From: Burkholderiales bacterium
GTDB taxonomy: Bacteria > Pseudomonadota > Gammaproteobacteria > Burkholderiales > Casimicrobiaceae
Length of the DNA stretch: 12,203 nt
Assembly (NCBI GenBank): GCA_025935435.1
Contig: JAICVH010000028.1
Span: forward strand, 1 to 12,203
Direction of reading: 5' to 3'
Part shown: in pieces, positions 6,137-12,203 of the stretch
How positions within the stretch are numbered: position 1 is the first letter of the stretch
How the letters are laid out: the number at the start of each line of letters is the position of its first letter
Translations under genes and position numbers: made by a program
The notes under the pieces: generated by a model
What the model was told of the DNA's origin: nothing
Seen by the model: the letters and a program-made list of their open reading frames with translations, nothing else
Database searches by the model: none

Positions 6137-8737
6137 CTACCAGGGCGCGACGACCTGCACCTGGCGAGTCCAAGCCTGGGTGTCGACCACGGACCCACGG
6201 TCGACGATGAGCGCCGCCGCCGAGACTTCCGCATCGCCTTCCACGAATCGCTCGCGGCCATGCGCAGGCAACGTGACCGGGTAGCTTTCAAGCCCGCCGG
6301 TGCACGCTCCCGAGCCGACGCCGACGCCTACGGCGGTTCCCTGGGTGAGGGTCACCTCGACGTGCAGACGCTGCCCTTCCTCGCACGCGGCGACGATGGT
6401 TACCGTGCTCAGGCGGTCGTTGTGCTCGAGGACGACCTCGGGATCGATGTTGAGCGTAAACGAGGGCACGCTCACCGGGCTCTTCTGGAACGCAATGGTC
6501 GAGTTGATCCCGAGCTGGCCGAAGCTGTTGTCGCCCCAGCAGACCACGCCGCCGGTGGCCGTCAGCGCGCAGCTGTGGTGGCGCCCGGTGGTGACGTTCA
6601 CGACGTTGCGAAATGGGCGGAGCAGCGTGACGCCGATTCCGGAGATCGCGGGCGCCTGCACCAGTGTCGGCGCTTTTGAGGAAGTCGTCGTGGCATCGCC
6701 GAGCTGTCCGGATAGATTGTCGCCCCAGCAGCGTGCGGTGCCATCGGGGAGGGACACGCAGGAGTGACCAAATCCGCCAGCGATCGAGACGGGATTGAAC
6801 AGCAGTTCCGTGCTCACCACCAGCGACGGCGACGCCGTCGGTGTCGTGCCGCCATTGCCGAGTTGACCGAGGAGGTTCTGGCCCCAGCACCACGTCGTGC
6901 CGTCGGCTCGCAATGCGCAGCTGTGCCGGTTGCCACCTGAGATGGCGATGGCGTCGCCCAGGTTGACGAGTTTCGGAAGCAGGCTGCTGGTGACACCGTC
7001 GGAGCCCCAGCACGACACGGCGCCATTGGCCACCAAGGCGCACGAATGCGACTCACCAAGCGCAATGGCAACGGCGCCGAACAGCCCGCTGACGTGCACA
7101 GGTACGCTGCGCGGTGTTGTGTCGCCCGTGCCGAGCTGGCCGCTCCCGTTGGCGCCCCAGCAAAACACGCTGCCGTCCACGAGCAGAGCGCACGTATGCG
7201 AAGTCCCGAGCGTGCCACCGGCGGCGATTGCGACGACCCTGCCCAGGTTGTTGACGTCCGTGGGCCTGGATCTGGTCGTCACCGTGCCATCGCCAAGCTG
7301 ACCGGAAGAATTCAGCCCCCAACAGCGCGCCGCGCCGGTCGCCAACACCGCGCAGGTGTGCGCCTCCCCGGCGGCAATCGCGACCACGTTGGTAAGGTCG
7401 GGCACGTTCACCGGCGCGAGCCGAGTCCCGCCGGTCGTACCGTTGCCGATCTGGCCGGCGTCGTTGGCACCCCAGCACGCGACGGTGCCGTTCGCTCGCA
7501 CCGCGCAGGTGTGGTCGCGCCCCGCTGCAATGTCTTGTGCCGTGAAGGTGCCGACTATCCCCAATACGGGCGTGGGCGCTTCTCCGACGCCATCGATGAC
7601 GAGATCGCCATCGCCGAGTTGACCGAAGCTGTCGCTGCCCCAGCATTTCGACGAACCATCGGCGATCAATGCGCAGGTGTGCGCGTCGCCGGCCGAGATC
7701 GCGACCGCAGTGCCGAGGCTGCTGCTGACGGTCACCGGGGTGAACGCCCTGCCACCCGCGGTGCCGATGCCGAGCTGGCCGGACCTGTTGACGCCCCAGC
7801 ACCGTGCCGAACCGTCGACCATGAGCGCGCAGGTGTGATTGGTGCCCGCGGTGATCGCCGCGGCGTTGACGAGGTTCTGAACGAGCACCGGAGTGTGGCG
7901 ATCGGATGTGGAGTTGTCGCCGAGCTGACTCGAATCGTTGGCGCCCCAACACCGCGCCGTGCCGACGGCGAGCAGCGCACACGTATGTTGGAAGCCTGCG
8001 GTGATCGCCACGGCTTGCTTCAAATTGAGCACGAGGACCGGTGTGGTCTGCGTGCTGTTGCCGCCGTCACCAAGCTCACCGGAGGTATTGATGCCCCAGC
8101 AGCGCACGTCACCCGAGGCTTGCAGTGCGCACGTGTGAAAAAAACCCGCGGTAATGGCCACAACGTCGGTCAGCCCGGTGACGGCGACCGGCGCAAGCCG
8201 ATTCGACGCAGTGCCGTCACCGAGCTGGCCGGCCCCATTGTCACCCCAGCAGCGAACGTTGCCATCGGCGAGCAGCGCGCAGGTATGACCGCCTCCTGCA
8301 GCGATCGCCACGGCGCCGTTCAGGCCGTTGACGACGACCGGTGCCACTTGGTCGCCGGTGATGGTGGTGTTCCCGAGCTGGCCGCTGCTACCCCAGCAGC
8401 GCGCTGTGCCGTCCGACAGCAACGCACACGTGTGCGCGCCTCCAGCGGCTACGCCGACCACGTTGGTGAGACCCGGGACGTCCAGCGGCGCGGAGGAACC
8501 TTTGGTTAGGCGTGTGCCGCCAAGCTGGAAATGATTGTTCCGACCCCAGCAGCTGACGGTGCCGCCTTCCTTTACGATGCAGCTGTGGTTAGACCCCGCG
8601 GAAATCCGCATCGCCGGGTCATTGAGAATTGTTTCCCCGCGGAAGCGGGCGCGCGTCGCCGCATCGCCCGTCGCAGCGTTGCACAGCATCAGCACCGACG
8701 TGGCGGTTACGCCGAGGATTCTCGCGAGTCCGTTCAT
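6137..8737 (-). CDS. exported 14-repeat RCC1-type beta-propeller protein (paralog 1)
   Basis: 866 aa. A Sec-type signal covers about residues 1-27 (hydrophobic core ILGVTATSVLML, likely cut after GDAA). Fourteen RCC1_2-type repeats of about 50 aa follow, each with AGxxHTCAL, a CWG, usually GQLGDGT and a closing PVxVxGL. Every repeat carries two cysteines exactly nine residues apart, giving 28 in all. Fourteen repeats fit two seven-bladed propellers, and the irregular linker after repeat 7 (VIDGVGEAPTPVLG) marks a likely boundary. Repeat 11 lacks the GQLG segment, repeat 10 has a three-residue insertion before HTC, and repeat 13 has a long tail. The last ~105 residues form a separate beta-rich domain with two Cys. 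I see no lipobox, LPXTG or membrane anchor. RCC1 propellers usually mediate protein binding, and the ligand here is unknown. It lies 52 bp downstream of its paralog and is probably in the same transcript. GGGGGAA precedes the ATG. Confidence 0.9.
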   Translation of the reverse strand: MNGLARILGVTATSVLMLCNAATGDAATRARFRGETILNDPAMRISAGSNHSCIVKEGGTVSCWGRNNHFQLGGTRLTKGSSAPLDVPGLTNVVGVAAGGAHTCALLSDGTARCWGSSGQLGNTTITGDQVAPVVVNGLNGAVAIAAGGGHTCALLADGNVRCWGDNGAGQLGDGTASNRLAPVAVTGLTDVVAITAGFFHTCALQASGDVRCWGINTSGELGDGGNSTQTTPVLVLNLKQAVAITAGFQHTCALLAVGTARCWGANDSSQLGDNSTSDRHTPVLVQNLVNAAAITAGTNHTCALMVDGSARCWGVNRSGQLGIGTAGGRAFTPVTVSSSLGTAVAISAGDAHTCALIADGSSKCWGSDSFGQLGDGDLVIDGVGEAPTPVLGIVGTFTAQDIAAGRDHTCAVRANGTVACWGANDAGQIGNGTTGGTRLAPVNVPDLTNVVAIAAGEAHTCAVLATGAARCWGLNSSGQLGDGTVTTRSRPTDVNNLGRVVAIAAGGTLGTSHTCALLVDGSVFCWGANGSGQLGTGDTTPRSVPVHVSGLFGAVAIALGESHSCALVANGAVSCWGSDGVTSSLLPKLVNLGDAIAISGGNRHSCALRADGTTWCWGQNLLGQLGNGGTTPTASPSLVVSTELLFNPVSIAGGFGHSCVSLPDGTARCWGDNLSGQLGDATTTSSKAPTLVQAPAISGIGVTLLRPFRNVVNVTTGRHHSCALTATGGVVCWGDNSFGQLGINSTIAFQKSPVSVPSFTLNIDPEVVLEHNDRLSTVTIVAACEEGQRLHVEVTLTQGTAVGVGVGSGACTGGLESYPVTLPAHGRERFVEGDAEVSAAALIVDRGSVVDTQAWTRQVQVVAPW
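6463..8610 (-). repeat. 14 internal ~150-bp RCC1 repeat units in paralog 1
   Basis: The DNA shows a period of about 150 bp, each unit containing the reverse complement of codons for HTCAL and CWG (plus-strand cores such as GCGCAGGTGTG and CCCCAGCA). The units are diverged coding repeats, not identical copies. Edges are approximate, placed at the first RISAGS and at the last SVPSF. Confidence 0.85.
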
Positions 8738-8751
8738 TGCCCGTTCCCCCG

Positions 8752-8769
8752 CGCCGGTAAACGCCGGCG
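8752..8769. other. hairpin in the 52-bp gap between the two RCC1 genes
   Basis: A perfect 6-bp stem, CGCCGG (8752-8757) and CCGGCG (8764-8769), has the loop TAAACG. It lies just upstream of the GGGGGAA Shine-Dalgarno-like run of the downstream RCC1 gene on the minus strand. No T-run follows on either strand, so I do not call it a terminator. It could act as an RNA processing or stabilising element between two co-transcribed genes. Confidence 0.3.
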
Positions 8770-8789
8770 ATTGAAACTCGGTGCTCGAG

Positions 8790-11381
8790 TCACGGTTCCG
8801 CGGTGATCGTCACCTGTCGCGTCCATTCCTGCGTGTCGGCAATCGCGCCGGTCGCCTGGATGATGGCTCGGGCGGTCACAACCGCAGGGCCGAAGACGAA
8901 CGCGTCGCGTCCCCGCGCCGGCACCGTTACCTCGTATTCCGTGAGGGCGCCTGCGCACTGGCCCGAGGCCACGCCGCGCCCGGACACTGCGTCCTGCGTG
9001 AGCGTGACGTCGACGTGCAGCCACTGACCCTCCTCGCAATTGGCGATCACCGTGACGTCAGTGACGTGTCCGCTGCGCGTGTGCAGCGTCACGATCGGAT
9101 CGATATTCAGCGCGAACGACGGCACGGTCACCGGAACGCTCGAGTTCGTGGTCGCGTTATTGCCGAGCTGACCGAACGTGTTCTCTCCCCAACAAAGCAC
9201 CGCGCCGCCCGTATTTAACGCGCAGCTGTGACGGCGTCCGGTGGTGACGTTGACGATGTTGCGATGGGGACGAAGCAACGTGACTCCGATTCCGAAGATC
9301 GGAGACGCCTGCACCAGCGTCGGCACCTTCGAGGAAATGGTCGTCGTGTCGCCGAGCTGTCCCGCGGCGTTGTCGCCCCAGCAGTGTGCGGTGCCGTCGG
9401 CCAGCGACGCGCACGAGTGGCCGAATCCGCCGGCAATCGAAATTGCGTTGAAGAGCGGAGTTACCAGCGTTGGAACCGACGTCGACGTCGTGCCGCCGTT
9501 ACCGAGCTGACCCAGCAGGTTCTGGCCCCAGCACCACGCCGTGCCGTCGGCGCGCAGTGCACACGTGTGCCGGTTGCCACCCGCAATGGCCGTAACGTCG
9601 GCCAGGCTCACCAGCGTGGGAAGCAGGTGGCTCGTCACGCCGTCGAAACCCCAACAGAACACGGCGCCGATGGCGACAAGCGCACACGAATGCGACTCAC
9701 CGACGGCGATCGAAACGACGTCGCTCAATCCACTCACCTGCACCGGCACACTGCCTCCGGTCGTGTTGCCGGTGCCGAGCTGGCCGCTGCCGTTGGCGCC
9801 CCAGCAGAACACGCTGCCGTCTGCCAGCAGCGCGCAGGTGTGCGAGCTCCCCAGCGTGCCGCCGGCGGCGATGGCGGCGACCCTGCCGAGGCCGCTGACA
9901 GCGGTAGGCGTGGGGCTGTTCGTCACTGTGCCGTTACCGAGTTGACCGGTCGCGTTCTGTCCCCAACAACGCGCCGTGCCGCTTGCTAACACCGCGCAGG
10001 TGTGCGCCTCGCCGGCCGCGATGGAAACGACGTTGGCGAGGTTCGGCACGTTCACCGGAGCGAGCCGAGTCCCGCCGATTGTGCCGTCGCCGATCTGGCC
10101 GGACTCGTTTGCGCCCCAGCACGCGACGGTGCCATTGGCGCGCACCGCGCAGGTGTGATTACGCCCGGCTGCCATGTCTCGCGCCGTGAAGGTGCCCGTC
10201 CCCGCGAGCACCGGCGTGGGCGATTCGCCAATGCCGTCGATGACGAACGTGCCGTCGCCGAGCTGACCGAAGCTGTCGCTGCCCCAGCATTTCGCCGAAC
10301 CATCGGCGAGCAGTGCACAGGTGTGCTGGCTGCCGGCGGAGATCGCGACACCGTTGATGAGGCTGCTGCTCACGACCCCCGGAATGTGTCTCTCGCCACC
10401 GGTGGTGCCGTCGCCCATCTGGCCAGCGCCGTTGTTGCCCCAGCAATGGCCCCTGCCGTCGGCTGTCAACGCGCAGGTGTGCTGGAGTCCCGCGCTGACG
10501 GCGACGGCGTTCTGGAGGCCCGCAACGGCCACCGGAAGGAGCCGTTGCGACGCGCTGTTGTCGCCAAGCTGACCCGAAAGGTTCGAGCCCCAGCAACGCG
10601 CAGTGCCGTCGGCTCGCAACGCGCACGTGTGACTGGCGCCGGCCGTGATGGCTACGGCTCGGGCGAGGTCAGCGACGATGACCGGAACGGTTCGAGGGAC
10701 CGTTGTGCCATCGCCGAGCTGGCCGGTGGCGTTGAAGCCCCAGCAACGCACGGCGCCGGTGGCGACCAGTGCGCACGTGTGCTGGTTTCCCGCAGTAATC
10801 GCGACGGCGCCGCTCAGGCCACTGACCACCGCCGGCGTAAGCCGATTCGACACGGTGCTGTCCCCGAGCTGTCCGGATACGTTGGCGCCCCAGCAGCGCA
10901 CGCTGCCGTTGGCGAGCAGCGCGCAGGTATGCGCGCCGCCTGCAGCAATGGCGACGGCGCTGCTCAGGCCACTGACGACGACCGGGACGAGCTGCTTCGT
11001 GACCGTGCCGTTGTTCCCAAGCTGGCCGCTCCCGCCTGCGCCCCAGCAGCGCGCGGTGCCATCGGACAGCAATGCGCAGCTGTGGGACCCGCCCGCGGTG
11101 ATGGCGACCACGTTGGTGAGACCGATGACGTCGACCGGAGCCGAGAAGTCCGTGAGCGTTCTGTCGCCAAGCTGGCCCGCATCGTTGTGGCCCCAGCAGC
11201 TCACCGTGCCACCTTCTTTGATCATGCAGGAGTGGCCGCTCCCGGCGGAGATCCGCAGCGAAGGGTCGTTTTGTACGGTCTCCGCCCGGAACCGCGCTTG
11301 AGTTGCAGCGTCGCAGTACGCCGAAGCGACGAGAATCAGCCAGGCGGTCGTTACGCCGACGATCGTTGCACGCGTCATCAT
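8790..11381 (-). CDS. exported 14-repeat RCC1-type beta-propeller protein (paralog 2)
   Basis: 863 aa, with the same plan as its downstream paralog. There is a Sec-type signal (core IVGVTTAWLILVASA, likely cut after CDAA near residue 26), then the shared segment ATQARFRAET and NDPSLRISAGS. Fourteen RCC1_2-type repeats follow, each with the HxC/CWG pair at CX9C spacing. Repeat 11 is again short (CWGFDGVTSHLLP), a long linker follows repeat 7 (VIDGIGESPTPV), and a ~105-aa C-terminal beta domain carries Cys in ANCEEG and GQCAGA. The start is supported by GGAGGGA 6 nt before tandem ATG codons at 11379 and 11376, the best ribosome-binding site in this half of the window. The protein is predicted to be secreted or periplasmic, with propellers stabilised by disulfides (inferred). 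It is the first gene of a likely two-gene operon divergent from an ECF sigma factor. Confidence 0.9.
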   Translation of the reverse strand: MMTRATIVGVTTAWLILVASAYCDAATQARFRAETVQNDPSLRISAGSGHSCMIKEGGTVSCWGHNDAGQLGDRTLTDFSAPVDVIGLTNVVAITAGGSHSCALLSDGTARCWGAGGSGQLGNNGTVTKQLVPVVVSGLSSAVAIAAGGAHTCALLANGSVRCWGANVSGQLGDSTVSNRLTPAVVSGLSGAVAITAGNQHTCALVATGAVRCWGFNATGQLGDGTTVPRTVPVIVADLARAVAITAGASHTCALRADGTARCWGSNLSGQLGDNSASQRLLPVAVAGLQNAVAVSAGLQHTCALTADGRGHCWGNNGAGQMGDGTTGGERHIPGVVSSSLINGVAISAGSQHTCALLADGSAKCWGSDSFGQLGDGTFVIDGIGESPTPVLAGTGTFTARDMAAGRNHTCAVRANGTVACWGANESGQIGDGTIGGTRLAPVNVPNLANVVSIAAGEAHTCAVLASGTARCWGQNATGQLGNGTVTNSPTPTAVSGLGRVAAIAAGGTLGSSHTCALLADGSVFCWGANGSGQLGTGNTTGGSVPVQVSGLSDVVSIAVGESHSCALVAIGAVFCWGFDGVTSHLLPTLVSLADVTAIAGGNRHTCALRADGTAWCWGQNLLGQLGNGGTTSTSVPTLVTPLFNAISIAGGFGHSCASLADGTAHCWGDNAAGQLGDTTTISSKVPTLVQASPIFGIGVTLLRPHRNIVNVTTGRRHSCALNTGGAVLCWGENTFGQLGNNATTNSSVPVTVPSFALNIDPIVTLHTRSGHVTDVTVIANCEEGQWLHVDVTLTQDAVSGRGVASGQCAGALTEYEVTVPARGRDAFVFGPAVVTARAIIQATGAIADTQEWTRQVTITAEP
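9118..11257 (-). repeat. 14 internal ~150-bp RCC1 repeat units in paralog 2
   Basis: This array has the same ~150-bp period as the neighbouring paralog, with one unit per propeller blade. Plus-strand recurring cores include CCCCAGCA and GCGCAGGTGTG. Boundaries are approximate, set by the first RISAGS and the last SVPSF codons. The high mutual similarity makes this stretch prone to recombination and to assembly error. Confidence 0.85.
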
Positions 11382-11403
11382 GAGCGCTCCCTCCGGTCAT
11401 GTC

Positions 11404-11435
11404 GGTCGTCGCCCGAGCCATTGCTCGAGACGACC
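11404..11435. promoter_or_regulatory. imperfect 12-bp-stem hairpin upstream of the RCC1 pair
   Basis: GGTCGTC (11404-11410) pairs with GACGACC (11429-11435), and inside it CGAGC (11414-11418) pairs with GCTCG (11423-11427) around the loop CATT. A small asymmetric internal loop (GCC against A) separates the two helices. On the minus strand it lies 23-54 nt before the first RCC1 start, immediately upstream of its GGAGGGA. It could be a leader RNA structure or a dimeric protein binding site. The pairing is certain and the role is inferred. Confidence 0.45.
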
Positions 11436-11583
11436 CGTGTTGGTTAAATCGAAATCTGCGCGTAAAACCCGACAGCGCATCGATTCTCGGGCCTGCGCCG
11501 CCTGGTCGGTCGGCTCGCGCGCCATTGCGCACGCGCGTATCCTTTGCTCGCCGATCAGAGCCGTCTGACGGAACGACGATTTC

Positions 11584-12168
11584 ATGGCAGCGGCGATCAC
11601 TTCGCTCATGGCCGACGCCGACCGCGGCGACGCGACGGCGCGCGCTGCGCTCTTTTCGCGGCTGTACGCGGAGCTGCACCGGATGGCGCGGCGCGAGCTC
11701 GTCAAAAGCGGCGTGCCCGTGACGATCAGCGCGACCACGCTGCTGCACGAAACCTATCTCGACATGGCGGCGCGCGACGGAACGACGTTTCCCGATCGCG
11801 CCCGTTTCATGGCCTACGCAGCGTGCGTCATGCGCGGGTTGATCATCGATCACGCGCGGAGCCGGCTGGCGCAGAAGCGTGGCGGGCGTTTTGAGTTCAC
11901 GACGATGAACACGGAGACCGGCGAGCGGCCGGTCGATGACCGTGAGCTGTCGCGGCTGAGCGATGCACTCGACGAGCTTGCACAGGTCGAGCCGTCGATC
12001 GCGCAAATCGTCGACCTGAAGTTCTTCTGCGGCCTATCGTTGGGCGAAATTGCCCGCATGCGCAACGTGTCCGAGCGCACCGTACAGCGCGGCTGGGACA
12101 AGGCGCGAATTTATCTGTATGAGAGTCTGCGCGACGAAGGTTGTGCGCTGATGGACGACGACGGATGA
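11584..12168 (+). CDS. ECF-type RNA polymerase sigma factor, Sig-70_X6/TIGR02999-like
   Basis: An alternative sigma factor of 194 aa that directs RNA polymerase to a specific set of promoters. Region 2 spans about residues 20-95 (LFSRLYAELHRMARREL, then TTLLHETYLDM and FMAYAACVMRGLIIDHARSR). Region 4 spans about 125-185 with the helix-turn-helix SLGEIARMRNVSERTVQRGW. The HETYLDM and IIDHARSR wording matches the family that is usually linked to Ser/Thr kinases. The ATG at 11584 gives the expected N-terminus (ITSLMADADRGD). The ribosome-binding site is weak, a GGAAC about 9 nt upstream. The stop overlaps the next start as ATGA. Divergence from the RCC1 operon makes that operon a candidate target. 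No membrane anti-sigma factor is visible in the window. Confidence 0.93.
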   Translation: MAAAITSLMADADRGDATARAALFSRLYAELHRMARRELVKSGVPVTISATTLLHETYLDMAARDGTTFPDRARFMAYAACVMRGLIIDHARSRLAQKRGGRFEFTTMNTETGERPVDDRELSRLSDALDELAQVEPSIAQIVDLKFFCGLSLGEIARMRNVSERTVQRGWDKARIYLYESLRDEGCALMDDDG

Positions 12169-12203
12169 GACGCATTGCGGGCGCGCACTGGACGACGTTG
12201 AGC
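12165..12203 (+). CDS. 5' end of a gene translationally coupled to the sigma factor, possibly a Ser/Thr protein kinase (partial)
   Basis: An ATG at 12165 overlaps the sigma-factor TGA as ATGA and opens a frame of 13 codons to the window edge, reading MRRIAGAHWTTLS. Kinases paired with this sigma family commonly begin with a short segment containing W-x-x-L-S, which fits. That is a weak match over few residues, so the kinase identity rests mostly on gene order known from related genomes. Confidence 0.5.
   Translation, partial: MRRIAGAHWTTLS

Larger units (their letters stand above)
6137..11381 (-). repeat. tandem gene duplication of the RCC1-repeat gene
   Basis: The genes at 6137-8737 and 8790-11381 are paralogs. 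They share the same repeat count, the same irregular features at the same repeats (shortened repeat 11, long linkers after 7 and 13, insertion in 10), the same pre-repeat segment and the same C-terminal domain. The offset is about 2.65 kb. Similarity is clear at DNA level, strongest over repeats 7-14 (about 6460-7711 against 9118-10360) and weaker over repeats 2-6. The duplication therefore happened after the 14-repeat architecture was fixed. Confidence 0.85.

Noticed and set aside
7046..8509. Long open frame on the + strand, 487 codons, opposite RCC1 paralog 1
   Set aside because: It is antisense to the repeat region. Its product is an Arg/Ala/Gly-rich echo of the RCC1 repeats, with no domain, signal or ribosome-binding site. 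The equivalent antisense frame recurs at 10002-11447, as expected from the duplicated coding sequence.
6137..8737. Lipoprotein reading of the RCC1 signal peptides (Cys near the end of the hydrophobic core)
   Set aside because: The residues before the Cys (LML-C here, SAY-C in the paralog) do not fit a lipobox, which needs a small residue at -1. A Sec cleavage after DAA fits both proteins better.
6463..11257. Regularly spaced repeats resembling a CRISPR or satellite array
   Set aside because: The period is about 150 bp, the units are diverged and the whole stretch is open in one frame on each gene. It is coding RCC1 repeat DNA. There are no short identical repeats with unique spacers and no cas genes.
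11538..11543. TATCCT as a -10 element for the sigma-factor gene
   Set aside because: No acceptable -35 hexamer is found at 16-18 bp spacing (TCGCGC at 17 bp), so it is not supported.

Overview
The window is high-GC DNA with no tRNA, rRNA, CRISPR or transposon signature. It most resembles the chromosome of a Gram-negative proteobacterium, perhaps a beta- or gamma-proteobacterium. The reasons are a Tat-exported ABC binding protein, tightly overlapping operon genes with GTG and TTG starts, and an ECF sigma factor of the kinase-linked type. The taxonomic guess is inference only.

Left part (1-4474, + strand): a five-gene transport and catabolism cluster. It encodes a beta-hydroxyacid dehydrogenase with a Gly-Arg-Thr substrate motif like that of sulfolactaldehyde reductase YihU, and a GntR/FCD regulator overlapping it. 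Then come the permease and ATPase of a sulfonate/taurine/nitrate-type ABC importer, chained by 4-bp overlaps, and after a 113-bp gap the Tat-exported substrate-binding protein. Facing this cluster (4539-5984, - strand) is a signal-less formylglycine-type sulfatase with an intact CSPAR active site. Taken together the genes suggest import and intracellular processing of an organosulfur compound (sulfonate or sulfate ester). The substrate is not proven, and no C-S cleaving enzyme lies inside the window.

Right part (6137-11381, - strand): two tandem paralogous exported proteins of 866 and 863 aa. Each has a Sec-type signal, 14 RCC1-type repeats (fitting two seven-bladed propellers) with an invariant CX9C cysteine pair in every repeat, and the same cysteine-containing C-terminal beta domain. 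The gap between them is 52 bp, so they are probably co-transcribed. An ECF sigma factor (11584-12168, + strand) is divergent from them. It overlaps by ATGA the first 13 codons of another gene, probably a Ser/Thr kinase. The 202-bp divergent region carries a long imperfect hairpin just upstream of the RCC1 pair.

The observations most worth following are the organosulfur-type cluster with its GRT-motif dehydrogenase, and the duplicated 2x7-blade cysteine-rich RCC1 pair beside an ECF sigma/kinase module.
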